Source: Arenicella xantha
Lineage (GTDB): Bacteria; Pseudomonadota; Gammaproteobacteria; Arenicellales; Arenicellaceae
Direction of reading: 5' to 3'
Length of the DNA stretch: 64,000 bases
Assembly (NCBI RefSeq): GCF_003315245.1
Contig: NZ_QNRT01000002.1
Span: 666,206 to 730,205 of the forward strand
Position 1 is the first letter of the stretch. The number at the start of each line of letters is the position of its first letter. Positions 27,404 to 36,486 of this stretch are shown piece after piece. The notes beneath the pieces were generated by a model. The model saw only the letters and a list, made by a program, of their open reading frames with translations. It made no database searches and was not told the origin of the DNA. The position numbers and the translations under genes are program-made.

Positions 27404-27545
27404 GCGACTCCCCTACAAACCAATTCCGCCTACAATATAACGCTTGCTGAAGTGAAACACCAAGCCAACACAGGCAACACTAGGTAAACCAGTTTATCTT
27501 AGCGGTTTGGCGGCATCGAACACGCCGCCAGCGCTGATATAAACA

Positions 27546-29504
27546 TTAAAGTGATAAATGCTGCCGTAAAAATGTGTCCATTTGTTTGAAGAATTCGAGT
27601 CGATGCTCCTCATTACTCAGGTAATGGCTACCACCTTCAAGCTCTAGATAGACTAAGTCTTTGCCCGCCTTCTCCATGCTTTTACGCATACGTTTAGCTT
27701 GAGCGAAAGGCACACGCAAGTCCTTAGTGCCGTGTGCCAACATAACCGGAATGGATATATTATTAGTTCGATTGACCGGTGAACTAGCGTCCAATTTATT
27801 GCGCTCAGAACCCACTTGCTGTTTGACAATATCGTAATTAGTATAATGGCGAGAACTGTTAACTAGGTGCCTTAGGTCAGTCACTCCGGCAAAACTGACA
27901 GCGCATTGATACAAGTCAGTATCGTTGGTCGCCTCCATCAATGCGACATAACCACCATAGCTAGCACCAACAATACAAATTCGCTTCGGATCGGCTACTC
28001 CTTGTTCAATCATCCAGCGCGTGCCATCTTCGACATCGGTCTGCATCTTTCCGCCCCAGTCCTGCAAACCCGAGGTCATAAAGTCATACCCATAACCATA
28101 CGATCCGCGAAAATTCATTTGCAGCACAGCATAGCCCTGACTAGCAAAATACTGTGTCCAATAGTCAAAGCCTTTGCCGTCATAACTAATAGGACCACCA
28201 TGTGGAAAGATAATGGTCGGCAACGGTTTGGCTGACTCTAGCCGAGGCTTGGTCAGATAACCTGAAATAGTCAACCCGTCGCGCGCTTGGTATTGAATGC
28301 TTTGTTTAACTGCCATTCGCTCTGGATCGAGAGACTCGTAATTGCTTGCTATGCGCTGCATCGTGCCTTTGTCGCGGTCCCAGTAGAAATAGGTTCCAGC
28401 GTCTTGATCGCTGCTGGCTAACACTAACAATTTTCGTTCATCACGACTAAAGTCGACAATCTCGTTAGTACTTGAAGGCAGCGCTCGGTTAATCGATTTC
28501 TGTATTCCCTCATATTCAGGCTCCCAAAATATATAACCCGCTTGGGTCGCGTGCTTTAGGCCCACAACCCGCTGAGCCTTCTCCGAATAAATTAAACTAC
28601 CGCTAATATCTCGATCGCCCTGTGAATACACGAGCGTTGGCGCTTGCTCAGTGTTCCTAAGATCCATTTTAAACACCGCATCGAACCCGTTATGCCGGGC
28701 TGAGTAGAACAATATATTTGGATCATAGTCGAAGCCTAACGGCCGACGCTCGTCCTCGCTAAACACATTAAATTCAAACAGAGGCTGCCAGCGCTTCTTT
28801 TTACTGGTTCGATAACTGTATTCCATTCGTGTGTCGTCTTGCACTTCGGCAACTCTAAGCGCGTGCTGACGGTCGGTAATCCAGCCCATGGTTTGAGCGC
28901 GACGTCGATGAACCCGTTTAACCTTTTTTGTGCGGTGATTAACACGATACACCTCGGTAGCAACCTGATCACTGGTGCGTAACGCCACAATAAATTCGTC
29001 GGGGCTATCTGGCAGAAAATCGATAATTTGGTCTTGGCGGGTTGGCACATAATCCAGCCGATCAAACAAGCTTGTCGGGATTGCCGACGTCACTTCTGCT
29101 GTCTTGATATCAATTCTAAGTAAGCGCGTACCAGTAACGGGTGTGCCATAGACTTTTGTCGGGTAGGCCGTGCTTAATAATAATGTGTCGTTATTCGCCC
29201 ACTCGATCCAACGAATTACAAAGCGCTCATTATTAGTCGAAAGAATAGCTTTCTTGTCGCCGGTGACTAAGTTTACCCAGTGCAATACAACACCTTTTTT
29301 CTCGTCGGTTTCAAACCGTAGCAACGACACCGCCTGCGCTCCATCTGGCGATAGACTTACTTTCGACACATCGGGTAAACGCGCAAATGTCTCTGCCGTC
29401 AGAGCTTGCTCTGCCTGACTTATCGAGTTAAAACTCGCCAATAAAAAGATACCGAGTGCCACAACAAACGCGCGGCAGCGCAGACGTACTATCAAATAAT
29501 CCAT
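27546..29504 (-). CDS. S9-family prolyl-oligopeptidase-type peptidase
   Basis: 652 residues with a signal peptide ending near SISQAE. N-terminal beta-propeller (about 40-380) and C-terminal alpha/beta hydrolase domain. The catalytic Ser is in GASYGGYVALM, the Asp in HGTKDLRVPFAQ, and the His in GGSHYLSN. Layout and length match bacterial S9C acylaminoacyl- or dipeptidyl-peptidases. It is probably periplasmic and degrades short peptides. It appears to be a single gene, and the upstream region contains a purine-rich repeat tract. Confidence 0.92.
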   Translation of the reverse strand: MDYLIVRLRCRAFVVALGIFLLASFNSISQAEQALTAETFARLPDVSKVSLSPDGAQAVSLLRFETDEKKGVVLHWVNLVTGDKKAILSTNNERFVIRWIEWANNDTLLLSTAYPTKVYGTPVTGTRLLRIDIKTAEVTSAIPTSLFDRLDYVPTRQDQIIDFLPDSPDEFIVALRTSDQVATEVYRVNHRTKKVKRVHRRRAQTMGWITDRQHALRVAEVQDDTRMEYSYRTSKKKRWQPLFEFNVFSEDERRPLGFDYDPNILFYSARHNGFDAVFKMDLRNTEQAPTLVYSQGDRDISGSLIYSEKAQRVVGLKHATQAGYIFWEPEYEGIQKSINRALPSSTNEIVDFSRDERKLLVLASSDQDAGTYFYWDRDKGTMQRIASNYESLDPERMAVKQSIQYQARDGLTISGYLTKPRLESAKPLPTIIFPHGGPISYDGKGFDYWTQYFASQGYAVLQMNFRGSYGYGYDFMTSGLQDWGGKMQTDVEDGTRWMIEQGVADPKRICIVGASYGGYVALMEATNDTDLYQCAVSFAGVTDLRHLVNSSRHYTNYDIVKQQVGSERNKLDASSPVNRTNNISIPVMLAHGTKDLRVPFAQAKRMRKSMEKAGKDLVYLELEGGSHYLSNEEHRLEFFKQMDTFLRQHLSL

Positions 29505-29813
29505 TTTAAATTCCCTCCAACGGGGTTCCTAAGCGAGATTCAATGCATTGGAACAAAGCAATGCAACTTAGTCAAACTCCTTGTCGAGTCAAGACTCAAA
29601 ATCAGAACAAGATGAGATCACAAGAGGATCAAGACAGGTACAAGAAAGGTACAAGCCAGGAAGTAGAACGAAGTCAAAACGAATAAAGCAAGAATAACTC
29701 TTGCTCTATTCGCCGTGAATACTCAGTTAATCAAAACCACAATGGCTATCTTCCTTGTTTAGCCGGCCAGCGAACCAAGCCAAGCCAAGCCACCAGGTTC
29801 TAACTAGTATGGT
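29505..29813. repeat. Purine-rich intergenic tract with short repeats
   Basis: 309 bp between two minus-strand genes. From 29580 to 29700 it is rich in CAAGA/AGGTACAAG words; AGGTACAAG occurs at 29636-29644 and 29647-29655. Near 29772-29790 AGCCA is repeated (AAGCCAAGCCAAGCCA). No gene was found; the promoter of the S9 gene should lie here. Confidence 0.5.
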
Positions 29814-30806
29814 TTACAGTTCAACCATCAATTTTCCGGTATTGCCACCAGTAAACAATAAGTTAATGCCCTCAATAGCGCTCTCTAAGCCATGCAATGT
29901 ATGAGCGCGATATTTGATTTTACCTTCCATCAAATAGCCAGACATCGCTTGCATCATACTGGGTATTTTGTCGTAGTGATCTGGCATCGTGAAACCTTGA
30001 ATGGTTAGACGCTTTTTGATTATGTTCATCCAGTTTGGACCAACCGACGGATTACTAGTGTTGTAATCAGAAATCATGCCACACACCATAATTCGACCAT
30101 GTGCGTTCATCAAATTAAACACCGCATGTTGCACGGCGCCACCAGTGTTCTCAAAATAGAGATCAACACCATTCGGTGCCGCGGCCGCCAACTGCTTGGC
30201 TAAATCATCTGACTTGTAGTTAATAGCTGCGTCGAAGCCGAGCTCTTCGGTTAACCATTGGCACTTGTCGTCAGACCCTGCGGTTCCAATCACCGTTAGT
30301 CCTTCGGCTTTTGCAATTTGTCCAACCATTGAGCCAACCGACCCAGCCGCGCCGGACACCACCAAGGTTTCACCAGCTTTAGGTTTGCCAATATTCATCA
30401 AGCCCTGATACGCCGTCATACCCGGCAAAGCGAGTACACATAAGACCGCTTCGGTTGGAATGCCTTCTGGAAGAAGGTTCATGCCCTGCCCGTTGCTAAC
30501 AATATACTCGGCCCAACCGGTCATACCTTGCACACGTGCTCCGACTGGGAATCGATCATTCTTAGACTCCACGATTTCGCCAACACCGCTGGAACGCATA
30601 ACATCACCAAGTTCCACTGGCGGAATGTAGCTATCACGATCGGGCATCATCCAACCTTTCATAGCTGGGTCTAGAGACATATGTGTTTGCTTAATCAGAA
30701 TTTGGCCATCTTGCAACTCAGGAGTCTGCAGGCGGACAACTTCGAACAAGTCCGGAGTAATAGCCAGTTCTGGGCGTTTAACTAATTTGATCGCGGTATA
30801 TTCCAT
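29814..30806 (-). CDS. Zinc-independent NADP-dependent medium-chain oxidoreductase (CurA/leukotriene B4 dehydrogenase-like)
   Basis: 330 residues. N-terminal GroES-like half includes HMSLDPAMKGWMMPDRDSY, the signature of the PTGR/CurA group; the Rossmann motif is SGAAGSVGSMVGQIAK, followed by GTAGSDDKCQWL, and the segment DLYFENTGGAVQHAVF. These enzymes reduce conjugated enones, aldehydes or quinones with NADPH. No zinc-ligand Cys cluster is present, as expected. It is monocistronic, about 115 bp from the cytochrome gene on the same strand. Confidence 0.9.
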   Translation of the reverse strand: MEYTAIKLVKRPELAITPDLFEVVRLQTPELQDGQILIKQTHMSLDPAMKGWMMPDRDSYIPPVELGDVMRSSGVGEIVESKNDRFPVGARVQGMTGWAEYIVSNGQGMNLLPEGIPTEAVLCVLALPGMTAYQGLMNIGKPKAGETLVVSGAAGSVGSMVGQIAKAEGLTVIGTAGSDDKCQWLTEELGFDAAINYKSDDLAKQLAAAAPNGVDLYFENTGGAVQHAVFNLMNAHGRIMVCGMISDYNTSNPSVGPNWMNIIKKRLTIQGFTMPDHYDKIPSMMQAMSGYLMEGKIKYRAHTLHGLESAIEGINLLFTGGNTGKLMVEL

Positions 30807-30921
30807 GGTTTTTCCTATATCTGGATTATCGATAGCAGCAAAGTCTACGCCCTTAATCTGAACTTTAGATGATTTTCACTCACGCTCCAAAATGAATGCA
30901 ATTCAACTTAAGCGACTCGAT

Positions 30922-31413
30922 TCACCAGCCAGGTTGCGAGTAATATCCTGAAACCGTGTTGTAGCGAGAATCTAAGAACGCAATTAAATCCACCAACTGG
31001 GTAACTGTCATGCCTTTAGTCATCGCATGCATCGGCGACTGTTGGCTAGCCGATTGCCGTACTTCGCGCCGCTGCTCAGACGTTAACTGATCTAAATAAC
31101 GTTCTGACAGACGATGATCGGGGTTCATTATTGACGTAGCAAGGTCAGCGCGGGTCTTCGCATTTAGAATGACACCACCTAACTCAACGGTGAACGGCCG
31201 CTCTCCCGCATAACTAGGCAGAGGATAGTCGCGCACCGTATGACAGCGAATACACTGTAAATCAACAAAAGCTTGCTCACCATTTGCCACGCTTTGATCA
31301 GTGACCGGAAAACGAACTTCATAGCGGTTATAAGCAGGCGCAACACAGGCACCGAGTAGGACACTCAAAAATAACAATATTAGTGAGGTCGACCATTGGC
31401 GTTTAACATTCAT
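30922..31413 (-). CDS. Lipoprotein c-type cytochrome
   Basis: 163 residues from the ATG at 31413; earlier in-frame starts (31434, 31482) are less likely because the signal begins at MNVKRQWSTSLILLF. A lipobox (LLGACVAP) implies lipid anchoring. One haem c site is seen, CIRCHTVRDYP at residues about 53-63; Met ligands may come from the later NPDHRL-AMTKGMTV part. This is a monohaem cytochrome, electron partner unknown. It lies upstream of the oxidoreductase gene but with different biology, so co-regulation is not assumed. Confidence 0.8.
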   Translation of the reverse strand: MNVKRQWSTSLILLFLSVLLGACVAPAYNRYEVRFPVTDQSVANGEQAFVDLQCIRCHTVRDYPLPSYAGERPFTVELGGVILNAKTRADLATSIMNPDHRLSERYLDQLTSEQRREVRQSASQQSPMHAMTKGMTVTQLVDLIAFLDSRYNTVSGYYSQPGW

Positions 31414-31776
31414 TTTGTACAGACTCCAAGTCATTATTAATGTGCCATGATACCGCAGACCCGCAATCATGCATTGATTCACGTCAATTACTAAAAAATA
31501 TCCACCACATCACCGAAATTCACCTTACGTTTAACGAAAACCCACCAAAATCAATGCGTAACTAGTCAACTAAAATTAAATTTACCGCGTTGATTCACAC
31601 AACGACCACACGAAACAGTATGCTTGAAGGGCGCTATGTAACGGCACGCTGCTGATTGTTCGCCAACAAACGGACAATATAGGGTAATCGTTCAGCTTTG
31701 GTTCAGGTCTATTAATGAACAATAAACAGAGTAAAACAGTAAGACCGACATACACTTATTAAAGTAGGTATCGACC

Positions 31777-33153
31777 ATGACTTTGCACAAGCTCTTCCAA
31801 AACTTTAGCCTCATGACAGCATTTATCTTGCTAATGTGTGGATCCGTCATGAGTCATGCGCAAGATTCCGAGCTCTCAGATGAGCTGCTAAGCGAAGCTG
31901 AAATGGAACAGTTATTAGCGCCAATTGCGCTTTATCCAGACACCATTTTGTCGCACATATTGATCGCGTCCACCTACCCACTCGAAGTGATACAGGCTGA
32001 ACGGTGGACTAGCGCAAACCCCAATTTAGACGCCACCGCCGCGGTTAATGCAGTCGAAGATCAAGACTGGGACCCCAGCGTTCGAGCACTCGTGGCGTTT
32101 CCTCAAATTCTGCAACGTATGAGTCAAGACGTAGACTGGACTCAATCACTTGGAGAGGCCTTTCTGGCCGACGAATCACGTGTGCTTGCTAGTGTGCAAA
32201 CCTTACGTAGATTGGCCCAAGAACATGGTTCTTTGGCAGAAATGGACAAGGTCACAGTGTCACAAGACGAAGACTCTATTGTGATCGAATCGAGAGAACG
32301 AGAAATAGTTTACGTGCCCTACTACGACACACGCTCGGTATATGGTGCGTGGCGCTGGGCCCATTACGACCCAGTCTTCTGGGATTACCCGTTCCATGAC
32401 GCATACTACGCACGCCGACACCCGAGCTCATTTTATTGGGGCCCCCGCGTATCGGTATCATTCGGGTTCTTTTTTAACACACTGCATTGGCATAACCGCA
32501 ACGTTGTGAGGATTCCAGATCGCTACTACCGAAATCGTCAGTATTATGGTTACCGAGAACTAGTTAACCATCGCAACGGCATACGCTGGACCCATAGCCC
32601 ACAACATCGTCGCGGCGTGGTTTATCGCAATCGTCATCTGCGTGATGCCTACCGTGATGGCAATAAGCACAGACAGTATCGAGAGAACCGACCTCGCCAA
32701 CAGCAAGTTCGAACTCGTTTGAATCAACATCAAGGCGATGGCTTGGAGCGTCATCGTGCGCAAACCCAAGCCGCACGAAATGCAGCGAACCGTCGTTCAG
32801 AACTAAACACTCAGCCTCAACAGCGGCGCAGCAACACGGTTAACCGACCTCGCCAACAAGTGATTTCAGAACGGGATCAACGACGCATACAAACTCCGAG
32901 TAACCGTAACTATCGTTCGATTCCGGACAAACAAACTCGCTCAGCTAGGCCCACGCCAACAGTGACCGCCTCTCCACGTTCAGTGGTAGTACCACAAAGA
33001 ACCAACACTGCGCCGCGCAAGCCTCAGGCGCAACCACAAACCCAGTCAAAACCGCCCAGCAACACGGTTAAGCGACAAGTCCAGCAACGACGAACCTCAA
33101 GCCAGCATCGCCAGCGACAAGTCGACCGTTCGCAGCGCGCCAACCCCAGATAA
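31777..33153 (+). CDS. DUF3300-domain exported protein with basic Gln/Arg-rich tail
   Basis: 458 residues: signal peptide to about residue 29, then the DUF3300 domain (about 40-210) with LLAPIALYPDTILSHILIAS, WDPSVRALVAFPQIL and WRWAHYDPVFW. From about residue 240 the chain is rich in Arg, Gln, His and Asn with repeated RPRQQ words and is likely disordered. DUF3300 proteins are periplasmic or cell-surface proteins of unknown function. No neighbouring gene suggests a role. Confidence 0.87.
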   Translation: MTLHKLFQNFSLMTAFILLMCGSVMSHAQDSELSDELLSEAEMEQLLAPIALYPDTILSHILIASTYPLEVIQAERWTSANPNLDATAAVNAVEDQDWDPSVRALVAFPQILQRMSQDVDWTQSLGEAFLADESRVLASVQTLRRLAQEHGSLAEMDKVTVSQDEDSIVIESREREIVYVPYYDTRSVYGAWRWAHYDPVFWDYPFHDAYYARRHPSSFYWGPRVSVSFGFFFNTLHWHNRNVVRIPDRYYRNRQYYGYRELVNHRNGIRWTHSPQHRRGVVYRNRHLRDAYRDGNKHRQYRENRPRQQQVRTRLNQHQGDGLERHRAQTQAARNAANRRSELNTQPQQRRSNTVNRPRQQVISERDQRRIQTPSNRNYRSIPDKQTRSARPTPTVTASPRSVVVPQRTNTAPRKPQAQPQTQSKPPSNTVKRQVQQRRTSSQHRQRQVDRSQRANPR

Positions 33154-33303
33154 ATAAGCTAAAGAGAAAAGTGAGTAAGACAGCCTCAAGGCATATGAAT
33201 ACTCTATGGGGGCTGTACGAATTCATCAGCCCCTAAAACCGCCAGTGTAGCCAGAAGTCAACGATTCTAAATCGGCATTTAATATGCTTTTAGCAGCAGG
33301 CTT

Positions 33304-33681
33304 TTAGCCCGCTACTTGGCCTACGCGTTGCTCTAAATAGGCAATAATGTCATTCGATTCATACATCCAACGAACCTCTTCACCTTGCGCAATTCGTAAG
33401 CATGGCACTTTCACGCGCCCTCCTTCACTTTCCAGCTCAGCTCTAAACTGCGGTGTTTTATTGATGTCACGCAACTCAACGTCAACACCTAAGCGATGAA
33501 TCGCGCGCCGAGTTTTCACACAAAACGGGCAGGCAAAGAATTGATACAGGGAATGCCCTTGCAAAGCGGCTTGCACGTTGGCCTGCTCTGCCTCTGACCG
33601 TTTAATCGGGCGTGGCCGAGACAGCCAATCAAAAAATACAATGATGAGCCCAAGCGCGTTACGAACAAATTTAACAATCAT
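33304..33681 (-). CDS. Membrane-anchored glutaredoxin-like protein
   Basis: 125 residues from the ATG at 33681; a longer frame from 33828 runs through a tandem repeat and is unlikely. N-terminal helix (KFVRNALGLIIVFFDWLS) anchors it to the membrane; the rest is a glutaredoxin fold with CPFC active site (FFACPFCVKTRR), the VKVPCLRI cis-Pro loop, and YESNDIIAYLEQR, as in GrxA/GST-N domains. It likely reduces protein disulfides or glutathione mixed disulfides at the cytoplasmic face. A perfect 14-bp tandem duplication sits 16 bp before the start. Confidence 0.85.
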   Translation of the reverse strand: MIVKFVRNALGLIIVFFDWLSRPRPIKRSEAEQANVQAALQGHSLYQFFACPFCVKTRRAIHRLGVDVELRDINKTPQFRAELESEGGRVKVPCLRIAQGEEVRWMYESNDIIAYLEQRVGQVAG

Positions 33682-33696
33682 AAAAGTTGCGTCCCA

Positions 33697-33724
33697 GTAG
33701 AAGTTGGCAAGTAGAAGTTGGCAA
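33697..33724. repeat. Perfect 14-bp tandem duplication in the 5' leader of the glutaredoxin-like gene
   Basis: GTAGAAGTTGGCAA is repeated head to tail at 33697-33710 and 33711-33724. On the minus strand this is the mRNA leader of the gene starting at 33681. Confidence 0.8.
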
Positions 33725-33835
33725 TCAGAAATAGCAGCGTGCCGCATCCTAGCCTTGAACCTTCGCAGTGTAAAGGCTTCAACTGTTAGCGTGCGATAAA
33801 ACTCCAAGTCTGAGCTAATAAACGCCAAAGACGAC

Positions 33836-34816
33836 TTAATCGCGGCTGAAATCCCAGTATTTCTCTCGCATTTTCGCGCGCCAGTTCATTAACACAATAG
33901 GGTCAGAATCAATCTGTGAATCGCCCCAGCTCAATATTGCGTGTTGTCGCTGAGAATCCCAATTCACATTAATGATAGAAGCAGCCTTAATTTCGTCGTG
34001 TGACTCAATTAGGTCAAAAAATGGTTTATACCAATAATCCCAATACGCCTGGCCACGCAAGGTTTTTTGTCGGGCCGTGTAACGAATCGCGCTGGCCTCG
34101 CCAATCATCACTGGCTTATTCTTCTGCCTCGCCACTTCCAACACACGCTCACGATTTGGCCCGGTATGAAAGCCCTCGTCGGTAACCTGAAAAAAACTCA
34201 ACCCAATCCAATCAACATACTCATCACCAGGGTACCAAGCAAGAATGTCTTGCCCTTGAAAAGTGGGCAACATTGCATAGGAATGCCAAACCAAATGAAC
34301 ATTACTCTCTTGCCGCATACGCTTAGCAATTTCGATATACGCTTTGATAAACAATTCGGGTTGATAGTTATTATGCGGACCATCAAACTCATAGCCAACT
34401 CGAAGATAAATAGGTCGTTTTAACGCGCCAAGCTTGCTGGCCAGCAGATCGATCTTAGTGCGTGTTTGGCCGGCGCCGATCGCAGCAAGTTGATCTGCGC
34501 CTAACCATAGGCCTATTTGCACCGACAGCCCGTCTGCCACTTGCGTCAAAAACCACATATCTTGATGGTTATCACCTTGCGCATTAGCATGCGGAGAATC
34601 AAAGCCTTGCGCATCAAGCGATGTATAAAATGCCGCGCCAGCCGGAACCGGACATTCCGCGCCGTTAACACAGACCCGGAACAGATAATTAGCAAACTCT
34701 TCGCGACTTTGACCGGCAAACATCATCACCGAACCATCCTCACGTGCTTCGACGCGGTCGGCTAGCCACCCTGAAACAATCAATAAGCTAAGCAAGATTA
34801 AGCGACTAAATTTCAT
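33836..34816 (-). CDS. GH26-like glycoside hydrolase linked to exopolysaccharide synthesis
   Basis: 326 residues with a signal peptide (to about GWLADRVEA). The TIM-barrel markers fit GH26: YLRVGYEFDGPHNN with the acid/base Glu, VHLVWHSYA, WYPGDEYVDWIGLSFF, and PVMIGEASA with the nucleophile Glu. GH26 includes beta-mannanases and beta-1,3-1,4-glucanases (lichenases). Its start overlaps the glycosyltransferase gene by 4 bp, so it belongs to the synthesis operon, as cleaving hydrolases often do for synthase-dependent polysaccharides. The substrate is inferred to be the polymer made by the neighbour. Confidence 0.78.
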   Translation of the reverse strand: MKFSRLILLSLLIVSGWLADRVEAREDGSVMMFAGQSREEFANYLFRVCVNGAECPVPAGAAFYTSLDAQGFDSPHANAQGDNHQDMWFLTQVADGLSVQIGLWLGADQLAAIGAGQTRTKIDLLASKLGALKRPIYLRVGYEFDGPHNNYQPELFIKAYIEIAKRMRQESNVHLVWHSYAMLPTFQGQDILAWYPGDEYVDWIGLSFFQVTDEGFHTGPNRERVLEVARQKNKPVMIGEASAIRYTARQKTLRGQAYWDYWYKPFFDLIESHDEIKAASIINVNWDSQRQHAILSWGDSQIDSDPIVLMNWRAKMREKYWDFSRD

Positions 34817-36486
34817 GCAAACATCCTCTTTATCAAGGTTTTGGCAGTTTTGCGGACGCTGCCGACATAGACCGCATCGTCAGAGCTGGTGATTTTTCGT
34901 TGCACACAAACCAAGCATGATAGATACAACAACCATAGAACGTAAATAGTTAGCGTAACCATCAGACCAAAATCTGTGCGCCATAAAATATCGTTATCCA
35001 GCAGATTCAAATACCGCGCGATCACGCCCAACACGGTAAGCAACGCAAGCCCCAACAGCGGCAACAGAATCTGCCAATAAATAATATTATCAGCACCTTC
35101 GGTATGCTTAATGGTAGATCGAAACGTCTGCTTATACGGGTTAAGCAGTGCTTTAATAATGGAACTGGTTAAATGAAACACCCCGACCACACGCCCGACC
35201 TCAGACACAATGGGTATAGTTTTCTTCTGACTCAACCAATAAAAACCAAAAGTAACCAGCAACATTCGCGGCGCGAGCACAATCAATAAATGCCCGAAAT
35301 CAGAATGAAATGGCGCAATACCAAACCACCAATACATCATCGGAGACACCAACAACAGCAAGGTCCAGATAGTGCCAAAGTGATACACAATCGGATCAAG
35401 CAAAAACAAACGATCGACCAATGACAAAGACCGACTTCGCAGTAGACCACGGTCAGCAAACAAGCACTGAATGGTACCGATGCACCACCGGCCGCGCTGT
35501 CGAATGTATTCAGCAATATCCTGCGTGGCATTTCCTTTGCTCAGAGGCTCATTTAAAAATCGCGTCTTATACCCTGCCCCATGCAACACATACGACGTAA
35601 GCAAATCCTCGGTGACTGAGTCTTTAGCAAAACCACCGATAGCGTCTAAACACTCACGCTTGACCACAAAACTGGTGCCGTAGCAGAAAGCGTTGTCCCA
35701 GCGGTCGCGGCCAGATTGGATCACGTCGGAGAACGCACATTGCGACTCCGGCCAAGCGTGGCTGCCGCCCAAATTATGTTGAATCGCATCAGGGTTAGAG
35801 AACACTTGAGGGGTTTGCACCAAACCGATACCAGCGTCATTTAATAGCCCCACCGTGCGCCAAAGAAAGTTGGGCTCCAGCACGAAATCAGCGTCAACTA
35901 CGCAGATAATCGGCGCTTGCGTGAGTGTTAAAGCATTATTGAGGTTACCCGCTTTGTAATGGATGTTTTCCTCACGCGCAATGTAATTCACGCCAATGCC
36001 GTTGCAGTAGTCTTTTAGAAACTCTCGATTTCCGTCATCCAAAACCCAAACGTTAACCTTCGGATAATCCAGATTTAACGCACCTTGTATGGTTTTTTCG
36101 AGCATAGCAAGTGGCTCGTTGACAGTTGGAATCATCACGTCAACCGCGTCTAAATTATCACTACTCTTAAGAATCTTCTCCCACTGATCGGCCTCAGGAC
36201 TGCGATTAGTCGGCGCCACCATAATAAAGAAATGCCAATTCAAGGCAATTGCCGCGAGCGCTTCGGTAACAAAGAAAAACCACATCCACATGGACTGAAA
36301 ACTCAGCTCATAGGCCGGCAATGTTTCGTCCAACCGCCATTGTAAGTACTTAACATTGACGAACGCGAAAAGACACGCAATCACCAGTTTGCTAGCTTTG
36401 GATTTTCCAATATCAGACGATGCCAATAACAATAGCCCGACCAACATTAAGAGGTTAGCTAGCACACCTGGGTATAGTTCTAGCAT
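34813..36486 (-). CDS. GT2 polysaccharide synthase (cellulose/mixed-linkage-glucan synthase-like)
   Basis: 557 residues from the ATG at 36486, which overlaps the preceding stop (TAATG). Processive GT2 motifs are all visible: VDVMIPTVNEP, VLDDGNR, VVDADF, VTEDLL and QRGRW (Q-x-x-R-W as RQRGRWCIG). Eight or so TM helices flank the catalytic domain. There is no C-terminal PilZ domain, so it differs from BcsA. The gene order with an HlyD-like partner resembles BgsBA of rhizobia, which makes mixed-linkage beta-glucan; this similarity is by architecture only. Confidence 0.85.
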   Translation of the reverse strand: MLELYPGVLANLLMLVGLLLLASSDIGKSKASKLVIACLFAFVNVKYLQWRLDETLPAYELSFQSMWMWFFFVTEALAAIALNWHFFIMVAPTNRSPEADQWEKILKSSDNLDAVDVMIPTVNEPLAMLEKTIQGALNLDYPKVNVWVLDDGNREFLKDYCNGIGVNYIAREENIHYKAGNLNNALTLTQAPIICVVDADFVLEPNFLWRTVGLLNDAGIGLVQTPQVFSNPDAIQHNLGGSHAWPESQCAFSDVIQSGRDRWDNAFCYGTSFVVKRECLDAIGGFAKDSVTEDLLTSYVLHGAGYKTRFLNEPLSKGNATQDIAEYIRQRGRWCIGTIQCLFADRGLLRSRSLSLVDRLFLLDPIVYHFGTIWTLLLLVSPMMYWWFGIAPFHSDFGHLLIVLAPRMLLVTFGFYWLSQKKTIPIVSEVGRVVGVFHLTSSIIKALLNPYKQTFRSTIKHTEGADNIIYWQILLPLLGLALLTVLGVIARYLNLLDNDILWRTDFGLMVTLTIYVLWLLYLSCLVCVQRKITSSDDAVYVGSVRKTAKTLIKRMFA